A stretch of DNA of 45,817 nucleotides from CAZMCC01 sp964564695 (GCA_964564695.1 CAZMCC010000017.1:1-45817), one strand, 5' to 3'; shown: positions 30,626 to 39,290, counted from the first letter of the stretch. Notes: generated by a model from the sequence alone, not told the origin. Program-made: numbers and translations.

Positions 30626-32902
30626 TTAGCGTGCGATCGCGGTGGGGCGCGACGCCTTGGTAGACAGCGGGAGGGTCAGGACAAACGTCGAGCCCTTGCC
30701 CGGGCCGTCGCTGGCGGCGTTCAGCGAGCCGCCCATCTGTGTGGCCGCGTTCGCGGCGCTGTGCAGGCCGAAGCCGTGCCCGTCCTCTTTGGTGGTGAAC
30801 CCCTGCGCGAAGATGCGCCGCAGGTTCTCGGCGGGAATGCCGATGCCGTTGTCGGTCACCTCGAGCAGGAGCCGGCGATCGTCCCCGTCGCCTTCTGTCC
30901 TGGTGACCACCGTGAGCCGCCGGCGCCCGGGCTCGAGGTCCTGCATGGCGTGACGGGCGTTGGCGATGAGGTTGATCAGGATCTGCAGCACGAGGTGCTT
31001 GTCGATGAGCGCCGGGGCGATCGTCCCGAAGCGCCGGTCGACCGTCACGCCGTGGCGGTTCAGCGAGTCGAGCTGCAGCTGGATCGCGGTCTCCATGACG
31101 TCCGCGGGCTTGACGGGCTCCACGACCGACGCCCGCTTGGCGTGCTGCTGCTGCAGGCTCACGACGTGCTTGACGTGCTCGATGCCCTTGGTGACGGCCT
31201 CGAGCTCCCCGAGCATCGACCGCTGCTCGGCCCCGAGCGTCCGGGCGACCTCGATGAGGAACTCGGGCAGGTGCCGGCCGCGCTCGTCGCTCTGCAGGTA
31301 CTGGGGCAGGTCGGCGCGGTGCTCCTCGATCATGCCGCCGGCCCGCTCGAGGTTGGGGATTTCCGAGTGCTTGAGCTTCGACGCGACGACGCACGCCGCG
31401 ACGTTCACGCTGTTGAGCACGTTGCCGACGTTGTGAAGGACTCCGGTAGCAACCTCGGCCATGCCCGCCTGGCGCGTCGCGTCGAGCAGCTTGCGGTCGG
31501 TCTCCAGCTTTTCCGTCAGGTCGCTGAACGCGAGCACGCAACCCCCACCCGAGCCCCCCGGCAGCACCGTGCACAGCACGCGCCCCTGGAAAGTGGTCCC
31601 GTTCCCGCGCCGCATCGTCGTCTGCTCCGCCCGCCATGCCTGGTCCAGCGGCGCCAGCACGCCGTCGCCGAAGAGCTCCGCGACCTGGCGCCCCGCGAGC
31701 GAACCCTCGGCGGCAGCGAGCGCCGCGTAGGCCGCGGGGTTGGCGAATTCGATCCGCCCGGATCGGTCCGCGCTCACGATGCTCTCGCCGACATTCTCGA
31801 GGATCAGGGCCGTGCGCACCCGCTCGGCCGAGAGGGCCGACTGGGCCCGCACCTGCTTGGTCCTCGCGGCCAGATAGAGGAACCACACGCCCGCCGCGAG
31901 CAGCGAGCCCATCAGGGCGCCGGCCGCGAGGCGCCGGGTCCGCAGGCGTTCGCCCTCGACCCAGTCTTCCGAGGCCCGCAGCAGCACGTTGATCCCGCCG
32001 CCGTCGACCGCCGAGGTCGCGGTGACGCGCCGTCCCATGAGGACCATGCCGTCGCGACGGACGACAATGTCTCCGGCGCTTCCCGAGGTGTCGCTCCGCA
32101 GCGTCGCGCCGACCTGGTCGGTGCTGAGCGGCGCCGGCGTGCGCCCGGAGTTGATGTCTTCGTCGAAGAACCCGCCGGAATCGGTCACCATGTAGACCGA
32201 GTTCCCGGCCCGCACGAACGCGTTCTCGCGCATGAGTTCGGTCATGCGCTTGAAGTTCAGCCGGGTGCTCACGACCCCCGCACGCGACCCCACGGCCTTG
32301 TCCGCCACCGGGGCCGAGAACGCGACCGACAGGCCGCTGCTCCCGAAGAACGCCGGCGTGAAGTCGCACTTGGTCTGGAATTCGATCCGCGACGCGTCGC
32401 TCGTCTCCCGCAGGCACCCCTGCACCACGCCGCGCTGCGAGAAGTCGGCCCCGTAGATGTCGTTCAGCCCCGAGGCGGGCACGGGCTTGCCCTCGTGGTC
32501 GAGCGTGTTGACCGCCAGCAGCAGGCCCTGGGCGTCGAAGATCGCCACGATGTCGAGCTCGAGGCTTCCGCGCAGGAGTTCGTTGGCGAACGCCTCCGCG
32601 CCCTTGCGGTCTCCCGCCGCGATCACCCCCGCCAGCCGCGGGTCCTGCGCCAGCGCCTGCGTCTTCGCGAGTCCCCGCGACGCCATCGACTCGATGTTCG
32701 AGCTGAGCTCGCCGGCCACGTCGTGCATGTGCCCAACAGGGCCGCCGCGCTGCTCGTCGCCCTGCCTCCACAGCAGCGACCCGGCCGCCAGCACCAGCGC
32801 AAGGAAGAGCACCGGCGGCGCGATCATCAGCGCCGAGGGGCGCGAGCGTGGCCGCGCGGTGCTACCGGTCGTCGTCGTGGACGGCTCTCGATCGTGGTCC
32901 AT
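30626..32902 (-). CDS. Membrane sensor histidine kinase (sCache-like sensor, PAS, HATPase)
   Basis: A 758-residue kinase. Membrane segments at about 26-46 and 326-346 enclose an extracytoplasmic sensor region of about 280 residues. A PAS domain (about 365-465: ILENVGESIVSADRSGRIEF) follows. The presumed phosphoacceptor is His490 in TGVLHNVGNVLNSVNV, an H-box unlike standard HisKA (H-E-x-R/K-x-P). The ATPase domain has ILINLIANARHAM, TDNGIGIP and GHGFGLHSAANAA. ATG 32902 was preferred; GTG 32920 is an in-frame alternative. The downstream REC-GGDEF-EAL protein is the likely partner, linking an external signal to c-di-GMP. Confidence 0.9.
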   Translation of the reverse strand: MDHDREPSTTTTGSTARPRSRPSALMIAPPVLFLALVLAAGSLLWRQGDEQRGGPVGHMHDVAGELSSNIESMASRGLAKTQALAQDPRLAGVIAAGDRKGAEAFANELLRGSLELDIVAIFDAQGLLLAVNTLDHEGKPVPASGLNDIYGADFSQRGVVQGCLRETSDASRIEFQTKCDFTPAFFGSSGLSVAFSAPVADKAVGSRAGVVSTRLNFKRMTELMRENAFVRAGNSVYMVTDSGGFFDEDINSGRTPAPLSTDQVGATLRSDTSGSAGDIVVRRDGMVLMGRRVTATSAVDGGGINVLLRASEDWVEGERLRTRRLAAGALMGSLLAAGVWFLYLAARTKQVRAQSALSAERVRTALILENVGESIVSADRSGRIEFANPAAYAALAAAEGSLAGRQVAELFGDGVLAPLDQAWRAEQTTMRRGNGTTFQGRVLCTVLPGGSGGGCVLAFSDLTEKLETDRKLLDATRQAGMAEVATGVLHNVGNVLNSVNVAACVVASKLKHSEIPNLERAGGMIEEHRADLPQYLQSDERGRHLPEFLIEVARTLGAEQRSMLGELEAVTKGIEHVKHVVSLQQQHAKRASVVEPVKPADVMETAIQLQLDSLNRHGVTVDRRFGTIAPALIDKHLVLQILINLIANARHAMQDLEPGRRRLTVVTRTEGDGDDRRLLLEVTDNGIGIPAENLRRIFAQGFTTKEDGHGFGLHSAANAATQMGGSLNAASDGPGKGSTFVLTLPLSTKASRPTAIAR

Positions 32903-33055
32903 AGCGACCCATCGGCACACCGATGTGGGGGCTGGATCGCAAAAACTTTCGGGTGGCTGAATTGGATGACCGGCCGCCGCGCGAGCCGCACGGTCGATGT
33001 CTCGTGCGCCGTCTCCCCCAAAACAAGGGGGTATTGGGGGGTCGGTCTACCTCAA

Positions 33056-33142
33056 TGCCGGAAACAGGAATCGAACCTGCACGGGGGTATAAGCCCCAAC
33101 GGATTTTGAGTCCGTCGCGTCTGCCAGTTCCGCCATTCCGGC
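33056..33142 (-). tRNA. tRNA-Leu (anticodon CAA)
   Basis: An 87-nt class II tRNA. The acceptor stem GCCGGAA pairs with TTCCGGC. The anticodon loop reads CTCAAAA, giving CAA for the UUG codon. A long variable arm (TGGGG...CCCC) and the T arm CAGGTTCGATTCCTG are present. The CCA end is not encoded. It lies 11 bp downstream of the rsmG stop codon on the same strand. Confidence 0.95.
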
Positions 33143-33153
33143 GTGACCGGATC

Positions 33154-34104
33154 CTAGCCGGAGACTGTCTCGTCGAGGCCGCCCGGCGCTTCCCCTTCGC
33201 TGTCGCGCGACCGCCGCATCCCCAGCGGCGACCGCTTGGGCTCGCCGTCCTTGCGGGGGTACAGCCGCGGCGTGCGGGTCGTCTTTTCGAGCACGACGAT
33301 CCGCCCCGTCGCGGTCTGGATCGTGTGCACGTGGCGCAGGCCGATCATGCCGAACGCCTTGTGCGCTTCTTCAATCTCCTGCTCGGCCTTCGCGCCCTTG
33401 ACCGCCAGCACCACGCCGCCGGGCTTCACGAGCGGACCCGTGAGTTCCGCCACCACCGCCAGATGGCCCAGCGCCCGCGCGGTCGCGGCGTCGTACTTCT
33501 CGCGGTGGATCTTGTGCTCCTGCCCCACCTTCTCCGAGCGGTCGTTGATCACCCGCACGTTGCGCAGGTCAAGAGCCCGCTTCACCTGCGACAGGAATTC
33601 GGCCTTCTTGCCCGTGGCTTCGAGGAGCGAGAAGCGGACGTCGGGCATCACGATCGCGAGCGGGATCGCCGGCACGCCGCCGCCCGAGCCCACGTCGATG
33701 ATCGAGAGGGGGTCCTTCATCACGTCCGACCGCGTAGTGCCGGCGGCCCTGGACTGGTGGGGATGGTGATGCAGCGGGTCAACCGCTTCCGGCTCTTCCG
33801 GCTCGGCTTCAACCTCCGCGTCGGCCGGCGGATCGCTCAGCGTCGCGATAGGCCCGATGAGCGTGAGCGCATCGAGAATGTGCTTCGACCACGCCTCGGT
33901 CGGGTCGGTGATGGCCGTGAGGTTGTGCGTCTTGTTCGCTTCGAGCAGCATCGCGAGAAACAGCCCGAGCCGCTCCACGTCGCCGGGCTCGAACTCGATG
34001 CCCATCTCCCGTGCCCGCTCGACGAAGTCCGCCGGAGCCGGGAGGGCCGGCGGTGGCGGGGGGGTCGAACTCCAAAATGGGACCGGGTTGTTCGGGGTCG
34101 GCAT
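33154..34104 (-). CDS. rsmG: 16S rRNA (guanine-527-N7) methyltransferase RsmG
   Basis: A 316-residue SAM-dependent methyltransferase (GidB). Core motifs are NKTHNLTAITDPTEAWSKHI with LDAL, the SAM loop IIDVGSGGGVPAIPLAI (135-151), FLSQVKRALDLRNVRVI and ATARALGHL. The usual length is about 210 residues. The excess comes from a Pro-rich start (about 1-22), an acidic/His-rich insert at about 89-131 (including EAEPEEPEAVDPLHHHPHQ) placed before the SAM loop, and a basic C-terminal tail. The start is 32 bp from the divergent esterase gene, so promoters must be very compact. tRNA-Leu follows within 11 bp. Confidence 0.9.
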   Translation of the reverse strand: MPTPNNPVPFWSSTPPPPPALPAPADFVERAREMGIEFEPGDVERLGLFLAMLLEANKTHNLTAITDPTEAWSKHILDALTLIGPIATLSDPPADAEVEAEPEEPEAVDPLHHHPHQSRAAGTTRSDVMKDPLSIIDVGSGGGVPAIPLAIVMPDVRFSLLEATGKKAEFLSQVKRALDLRNVRVINDRSEKVGQEHKIHREKYDAATARALGHLAVVAELTGPLVKPGGVVLAVKGAKAEQEIEEAHKAFGMIGLRHVHTIQTATGRIVVLEKTTRTPRLYPRKDGEPKRSPLGMRRSRDSEGEAPGGLDETVSG

Positions 34105-34136
34105 GCGGCGGTGTCCGTGCCAGCTTAGCCTTGGGT

Positions 34137-35363
34137 ATGCGAGCTATCACGACCATCGTCGCCGCGAGCCTCCTCAGCGTCACGTCCACGGCCTTCGCCC
34201 GGGGCACAACGCCCGCGAAGCCCGCCCCGGCGCCCGCGGCGGCGCAGCCCGGCACAGCGCCGGCCGCCAAGACAACCTGGGAGTGGAAGGAACTCGCCCT
34301 GCGCGACCGGCGCTCGCTGAGCTACGCGCTCGTCCTGCCCCCCGGGTATAAGGACGGCGACCCCTACCCGGTGCTCCTGGTGATGCCCCCGGGCAGCCAG
34401 AGCCGCGAGAGCGTCGAGCAGGCGATGACCAAGTATTTTGGGGCCGGCGGTGAGCGCGGCTGGATCGTCATCAGTCCCGCGTCGCCCGACGCCCGTCCGC
34501 TGCACGCCGGCAACGCCGCGGCCGTGGACGAGCTCATCGACTTTGCCCTCCGTCAGTACAAGCCGGCGGGCGGCAAGCTCCACCTCGCCGGCGTGAGCAA
34601 CGGCGGGCGCACGGCGTGGGGCGCGATCCTCGAGCACCCCGAGAAGTTCGCCTCACTCACGGTGCTCCCCGGTCTGCCGCCGGAGTCGATGCCCCCGAAG
34701 AAGGTCGCGGCCCTCAAGGGCACGCCGATCAGCATGTTCGTCGGCGAGAAGGACGCGGGCGTGGTCCGCGACTCGCAGCGCGTTGTTGACCGGCTCAAGC
34801 GTGAGGGCGTCGACGCCGTGCTCACGGTGGAGTCGGGGCAGGGGCACATCATCGACTCGCTTACGCCGATCCGCCTGTACGACATCCTCGACCGCTATCG
34901 CGGCGGGAGCGGCCCGGCGAGCGGCTCGACTCCCGACGCGGGGCTCACCGTGAACGTCGCCGCCGGCGCCGTCCTGCGTGCGCTCGACGACTTCCACGAC
35001 GCGGCCGCCAACGCCGACGAGAAGCGGTACTTCGACCACTTCGCCCCCGAGGGCGTGTTCATCGGGACCGACGCGCGGGAGCGCTGGAACCTCGAAGAGT
35101 TCCGCGCGTTCGCCAAGCCGTACTTCTCGCGCGGCAAGGCGTGGACGTACACGCCGATCGCCGGCAGGCGAAGCGTCGTCTTCTCACCCGACGGGGCCGC
35201 GGCGTTCTTCGATGAGCTGCTCAACCACGAGAAGTTCGGGACCTGCCGCGGCAGCGGGGCCCTGCGGAAAGTGGGCGCGGAGTGGAAGATCGCCCAGTAC
35301 AACCTGAGCCTGCCGATTCCCAATGAGAAGATGGACGACGTGGTGAAGCTGATCAAGCCGTGA
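34137..35363 (+). CDS. Exported alpha/beta hydrolase fused to a SnoaL-like domain
   Basis: A 408-residue protein with a signal peptide (MRAITTIVAASLLSVTSTAFA) and an Ala/Pro linker. The hydrolase part (about 55-300) resembles dienelactone-hydrolase/PHB-depolymerase-like esterases. The nucleophile elbow is LAGVSNGGRTAW (Ser154), with acid candidate Asp in FVGEKDAGV and His in ESGQGHIIDS. Residues about 325-408 (VLRALDDFHDAAANADEKRY, YFSRGKAWTYTPIAGR, WKIAQYNLSLPIP) form a SnoaL/NTF2-like domain of the DUF4440 type. The two modules are usually separate. Substrate unknown; a periplasmic location is inferred. Confidence 0.78.
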   Translation: MRAITTIVAASLLSVTSTAFARGTTPAKPAPAPAAAQPGTAPAAKTTWEWKELALRDRRSLSYALVLPPGYKDGDPYPVLLVMPPGSQSRESVEQAMTKYFGAGGERGWIVISPASPDARPLHAGNAAAVDELIDFALRQYKPAGGKLHLAGVSNGGRTAWGAILEHPEKFASLTVLPGLPPESMPPKKVAALKGTPISMFVGEKDAGVVRDSQRVVDRLKREGVDAVLTVESGQGHIIDSLTPIRLYDILDRYRGGSGPASGSTPDAGLTVNVAAGAVLRALDDFHDAAANADEKRYFDHFAPEGVFIGTDARERWNLEEFRAFAKPYFSRGKAWTYTPIAGRRSVVFSPDGAAAFFDELLNHEKFGTCRGSGALRKVGAEWKIAQYNLSLPIPNEKMDDVVKLIKP

Positions 35364-35406
35364 GTTTCCCGGTGCAACCGCGCCGCCCATCCCCCACCCC
35401 CCGCGC

Positions 35407-36276
35407 GTGATTCATCTTTTTTCAAAGCGACGCCGGCGTGAGCGGATCAAGCGCCGCCCGTTCCCGAAGGAGTGGTGCGCCGTGCTCTGCCGGCGCGTGC
35501 CGTACTACTCGCGCCTGAGCGACGCCGACCAGCGCGAACTGCAGGGGCACATCCAGGTGTTCCTCGCTGAGAAGCGGTTCGAGGGGTGCCCGCCGGGACC
35601 CGAGCAGCTCACGATCACCGACGAGATCCGGGTGACGATCGCGGCCCAGGCGTGCGTGCTGCTGCTGCACCGCGACAGCGATTACTACCCGGGCCTGCGC
35701 ACGATCCTCGTGTACCCCTCGAAGTTCGTCTCGAGAGTCAAGAGCGTCGGCCCGGCGGGCGTCGTCACCGAGGGGCAGGGCGTTCGCCTGGGCGAGTCGT
35801 GGCAGCTCGGGCGCAGCGGCGGGCCGGTGGTGCTCAGCTGGGACGACGCGCAGAACGGCGCCGCCGACGTCTCCGACGGGCACAACGTCGTCTTCCACGA
35901 GTTCGCCCACCAGCTCGACGCCGAGTCCGGAGCCGTCGACGGCGCGCCCGCCCTCGAGCACGCATCGCAGTTCGTGGCCTGGGCCCGCGTCCTGGGCTCC
36001 GAGTACTCGCGCCTCATCGAGGACATCGCGTACCGGCGCCCGCACCTGCTCGACAATTACGCAGCCACGAACCCCCCGGAGTTCTTCGCGGTCGCGACCG
36101 AGTTCTTCTTCGAGCGCCCGCGTGAGATGCGGGCCCGCCACCCCGAGCTGTACGAGCAGTTCACGGGGTTCTTCCGCCAGGACCCGGCCGCGACGCTGCT
36201 GAGCCGACCGGCGCCCGAAGCGGCGTGCAATGCCGACGACCCCCTTGCCCCCGGGGCTGCTTCAGGTAGATTGTGA
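35407..36276 (+). CDS. mtfA: MtfA-type zinc-dependent peptidase
   Basis: A 289-residue M90-family peptidase. The zinc motif is HEFAHQLD (His164, Glu165, His168), and a downstream glutamate in NPPEFFAVATEFFFERP is the likely third ligand. The N-terminal region (KEWCAVLCRRVPYYSRLSDA ... ITDEIRVTIAAQACVLLLHR) also matches the family. In E. coli MtfA binds the repressor Mlc and affects glucose PTS expression; no Mlc homologue is seen here. The start codon is GTG at 35407, directly before a basic stretch (FSKRRRRERIKRR). It lies 43 bp after the esterase-SnoaL gene, in the same direction. Confidence 0.88.
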   Translation: MIHLFSKRRRRERIKRRPFPKEWCAVLCRRVPYYSRLSDADQRELQGHIQVFLAEKRFEGCPPGPEQLTITDEIRVTIAAQACVLLLHRDSDYYPGLRTILVYPSKFVSRVKSVGPAGVVTEGQGVRLGESWQLGRSGGPVVLSWDDAQNGAADVSDGHNVVFHEFAHQLDAESGAVDGAPALEHASQFVAWARVLGSEYSRLIEDIAYRRPHLLDNYAATNPPEFFAVATEFFFERPREMRARHPELYEQFTGFFRQDPAATLLSRPAPEAACNADDPLAPGAASGRL

Positions 36277-36337
36277 GAAGAGGTCGCCTCGTCAATGTCA
36301 ATCTGGGGGATTGCGGCGCGGCGACGAGGAGGTCGGT

Positions 36338-37546
36338 ATGGACGCATCAGCGCTGCGCTCGTTATCGGCGATGTTCGTTGCGGCGCTCGCGGGAGCGCCG
36401 TCGGCATTCGCCCAGCCGTGGGTGACGTACGACGCCTCGCTGGGCACGCTTCCGCCGGGGCAGTGTTATGTCGAGCACCTCGACGTCGATCCCGCGCCGC
36501 CGCCGGCGTTCACGCTGGAAGTGGTCGGGAACGACCTTCACGTCTCCACCCTCAACTGGCAGGCGGACGGCACGCACGGCGGCGGTCTCTGGTGGGACCG
36601 AACTGACGTTCCCATCCACTTCGCTTCCGGCGCGGCCCTCGAGTGCCGCCTGCGGATCGTCACCGCGCCCGATCGGCGCGTGAACACGGCGGGGAACCCG
36701 CGTCCGGGCTTTGCGCTGGATCTCCAAGAGCAGGCCGGGCGGACCTACTGGGTCGGATTCGGAAGCGGACGCCTGTTCCTCTCGAACACGTTCTTCGGGC
36801 AGTACGACACCGCGAACACCCTTGACATGGCCTTTGACACCACCGCCGCCCACCATGTCTACCGCATCGAGGCCACGGGCGCGGGGGCGGTGCTGCTCAT
36901 CGACGGCGTGCAGCGTCTCGGCCCGATCGGACCCGGACCGGCCTCGTTCCCAACGCCCAACGGGATCGCGTACTTCGGGGACCCCACCTACTGGACCAAC
37001 AGCGAGGTGTACGTCTCGTGGTTCCGCGTATCGGGAACCCCCACCGGCTCGTTTGGCGGGCTCACTCCGCCGCAGACCGTGCGCGTGTGCCCGGTCGATG
37101 ACACGGCCCACTTCGAGGTCGAGGCCAGCGGCATCGGGCCCTTCGAGTACCAGTGGCAGGCCGAGGCGCCGCCGGGCTCGGGTGTGTGGGAGGACCTCGT
37201 CGACGGGCCGTCGAAGGTGTACGGCACGATCGCCGGCGCGACGACCGAGGCGCTCGACCTGTCAGGCTTCAGCCCCGGCGCCCAGACGCGCTACCGCGTG
37301 GTCGTCACGAGCGAGTGCGGCGACGTGGCCAGCGCGCCCGCGTCCCTGCTCATCTGCCTCGCCGACTTCACCTGCGACGGCATCACCAACTCGACCGACG
37401 TTGGCGAGTTCATCAACCAGTGGTTCACCGACCAGGTCGAGGGGACGCTCGTCACCGACATCGACCTTAACGGGATCGTGAACTCGACGGACGTCGGCGA
37501 GTTCATCAACCTGTGGTTTGCGGATATCGCCAACGGATGCGGGTAG
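36338..37546 (+). CDS. Secreted protein with GC-type dockerin tail
   Basis: A 402-residue exported protein. A signal peptide (about 1-25, ending SAFAQ) is followed by a beta-rich region (about 30-235) resembling a laminin-G/concanavalin-like fold (TLEVVGNDLHVSTLNW, GRTYWVGFGSGRLFLS). An Ig-like domain (about 245-345: VRVCPVDDTAHFEVEASGIG) follows. The C-terminus has two EF-hand-like units, ADFTCDGITNSTDVGEFINQ and TDIDLNGIVNSTDVGEFINL, and ends FADIANGCG. This is the tandem tail called GC-type dockerin in Phycisphaerae, thought to mark secreted or surface proteins. GAGGAGG lies about 6 nt before the ATG at 36338. Confidence 0.85.
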   Translation: MDASALRSLSAMFVAALAGAPSAFAQPWVTYDASLGTLPPGQCYVEHLDVDPAPPPAFTLEVVGNDLHVSTLNWQADGTHGGGLWWDRTDVPIHFASGAALECRLRIVTAPDRRVNTAGNPRPGFALDLQEQAGRTYWVGFGSGRLFLSNTFFGQYDTANTLDMAFDTTAAHHVYRIEATGAGAVLLIDGVQRLGPIGPGPASFPTPNGIAYFGDPTYWTNSEVYVSWFRVSGTPTGSFGGLTPPQTVRVCPVDDTAHFEVEASGIGPFEYQWQAEAPPGSGVWEDLVDGPSKVYGTIAGATTEALDLSGFSPGAQTRYRVVVTSECGDVASAPASLLICLADFTCDGITNSTDVGEFINQWFTDQVEGTLVTDIDLNGIVNSTDVGEFINLWFADIANGCG

Positions 37547-37553
37547 CGCCGTT

Positions 37554-37788
37554 TCAGCGGTCAGCCCTGCCGGGTGCCCCGGGCTTGGCGCCGGGCTCCG
37601 AGCGCCCGGGTGTCTCGTCGTCGCCGCCGATACCGGTCACCGTGTCGTCCGCCTTGCGCCGGACGTTGATCAGATGGAGATCGTTCGACACCGCGTCGTC
37701 GGGCCCGGTTCGTCTCGCTCTGGCCCTTGCGGGCGCCGGTTCGAGCAGTTGTGTCGGTCGTGGTGCCGCGTGCGGATTTCTTCGCCAT
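37554..37788 (-). pseudogene. Small basic protein gene with a probable frameshift
   Basis: From ATG 37788, with AGGA upstream, the frame reads MAKKSARGTTTDTTARTGAR and on to about QSETNR. After that the frame becomes an Arg-rich shadow with poor third-position GC and stops at 37561. A one-base shift near 37700-37712 switches to a frame with high third-position GC, reading GPDDAVSNDLHLINVRRKAD and then DTVTGIGGDDETPG, with its stop at 37554. I read this as one small gene of about 75 residues carrying a +1 frameshift, from mutation, sequencing error or programming. The product is not recognised. Confidence 0.5.
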
Positions 37789-37977
37789 GACGGAATTCCT
37801 GACTGGGCAGATCAACCTTTGCCGCATGCAATGAAGTGCGCGTGAGCCGGCGGCGAAAAGTCCCGTTTTTGGGATTCGGACGGCAAGATCATCCGAAGGT
37901 CATGAATGGGGAGTGAGCCCCATTTCAGTTGCTTCGGTGCTTGGCCAGCACGCGATCGGTTATGCTTTCCATTGACG

Positions 37978-38583
37978 CACCGCCAAGACGGCTTCGACGA
38001 CGTGATCGTCGGCGCCCCCAACGCCCGCAACCGCGACGACGGCGGCAACGTCCCGCACGCGGGCGTCGCCAAGGTCTTCTCCGGCTTCAACGGTGCCGTG
38101 ATCTTCACACGCCGCGGCACGTCCCCCAACATCGGCACCTACGAAACGTCCGACGCCGACCGCTCCGGCTTCTACTACCGTCCCGACGAGGGCATGCAGG
38201 ACATCAAGCCCCTCGTCACCGTCAGGCGTCCCCGCGAATTCGCCGCCAGCGAGGACCTGGGACTCGTCGACATCAACAACCTCGGCAGCATCGTCGGCGG
38301 CATGGTCGACGTTGCCCGCGGATTCGTCCTCGACCGGCGCGACGGCGACGGCGTCTTCCTCGGCGATGTCAACAGCCGCCCCGCGGTGACCACCGCCAAC
38401 GGCATGACCGTGGTCGCGGCCCTCAACGACGCCGGCGTCGTCATCGTCTTCCGCGACGAGTGCGAGTGTGTCGCCGACTGGAACCGCGACGGCGTCGCCA
38501 ACTCCGCCGACGTCGGCGAGTTCATCAACCTCTACTTCGCCGCTCAGGCCGGCCAGCCGCCGTTTGCCGGCTGCACGATCTGA
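37978..38583 (+). pseudogene. Truncated FG-GAP protein with a single GC-dockerin unit
   Basis: The frame enters directly in an FG-GAP (integrin-type) repeat, DGFDDVIVGAPNARNRDDGG, followed by AGVAKVFSGFNGAVIFTRRG. It then jumps to an unrelated beta-rich stretch (IKPLVTVRRPREFAASEDLG ... MTVVAALNDAGVVIVF) and ends with one EF-hand-like unit, ADWNRDGVANSADVGEFINL, then YFAAQAG and GCTI. No signal peptide or start with a ribosome site precedes it. The upstream repeats expected in such proteins are missing. It is most likely a 5'-truncated and internally deleted gene. Bases 37789-37977 hold nothing else recognisable. Confidence 0.65.
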
Positions 38584-38600
38584 ACCCAAGCCCGCCCTCG

Positions 38601-39290
38601 TCAGCGTGCCCCTTCGCCGGCCGCAGCCCTGCGCCTGGTGTGCATGAAGAACAGGAAGCTCAGGTAGAGCGACAGCGCGGCCGCGAAGAAGCACCACACC
38701 GACGCCGCCGCGTACGGGAACAGCACGCGGCTCGCCGCCGCCGACAGCACCAGCGCCATGCCGAAGTGGACCGAGCGCCAAGGACGCGAGACAAACAGCG
38801 GAACCGCCACGATGGCGATGTACGCCAGTTCCCACACGATGCCGGGGAGGACTCTCAGCACCGGCGAAGTGTCAATGCCGTAGTGAATGGAGTGCTCGAC
38901 CACCGTCACGTTCAGCCAGCGTGAGTCCATCACCAGCGGCAGGAACAGGCAGCCGCCCAGGATCGCGCCCAGCAGCGTGATGACCGCCAGCGGCGTCTTC
39001 ATGCGCGCTCGCGACTCCATGAGCCTGGCGCTGAGCGGAATCCAGACCGGCCAGAACAAGAGCGCAAAGAACAGGAAGACAAGCGCCGACACGCGCAGCA
39101 GCCGGGGATTCGCCTCCCCAACCCCGATCCACACCCACCCTTCGCAGAACTGCTGGACGCTGAAGACCACGGGCAGCACGGCCAGCGGAACCAGCCGCTT
39201 GTCAGTTCGGAGGGCCCTGCTCACGCAGTACGCCCCCGCCAGGGCGAGCAGGCCCGAGAGACCGAAGCTCACATTGGAAGAAATGCACAA
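38601..39290 (-). CDS. DUF6629-like multi-pass membrane protein
   Basis: A 229-residue protein with about seven hydrophobic segments. From a TTG start at 39290 it begins with Met then CISSNVSFGLSGLLALAGAY, matching the MCFSA-x-ASF start of DUF6629-type proteins. The conserved VFSVQQFCEGWVWIG segment follows near residue 40. GAGG lies 6 nt before the TTG. Longer in-frame extensions cross a hairpin and the tRNA terminator and are unlikely. An inner-membrane location is inferred; function unknown. It is convergent with the FG-GAP pseudogene, 17 bp apart. Confidence 0.75.
   Translation of the reverse strand: MCISSNVSFGLSGLLALAGAYCVSRALRTDKRLVPLAVLPVVFSVQQFCEGWVWIGVGEANPRLLRVSALVFLFFALLFWPVWIPLSARLMESRARMKTPLAVITLLGAILGGCLFLPLVMDSRWLNVTVVEHSIHYGIDTSPVLRVLPGIVWELAYIAIVAVPLFVSRPWRSVHFGMALVLSAAASRVLFPYAAASVWCFFAAALSLYLSFLFFMHTRRRAAAGEGAR

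Noticed and set aside
33018..33045. Terminator after tRNA-Leu
   Set aside because: A 5-bp C/G stem is visible, but on the minus strand no T-run follows it, so I do not call it.
36338..38583. Cellulosome-type dockerins
   Set aside because: The EF-hand-like tails end in GC and lack cohesin partners or glycoside hydrolases nearby; they fit the Phycisphaerae-type tail instead.
37929..38924. Arg-rich 331-codon plus-strand ORF crossing the FG-GAP pseudogene and the DUF6629-like gene
   Set aside because: It is a frame shadow spanning two unrelated regions with no recognisable domain.
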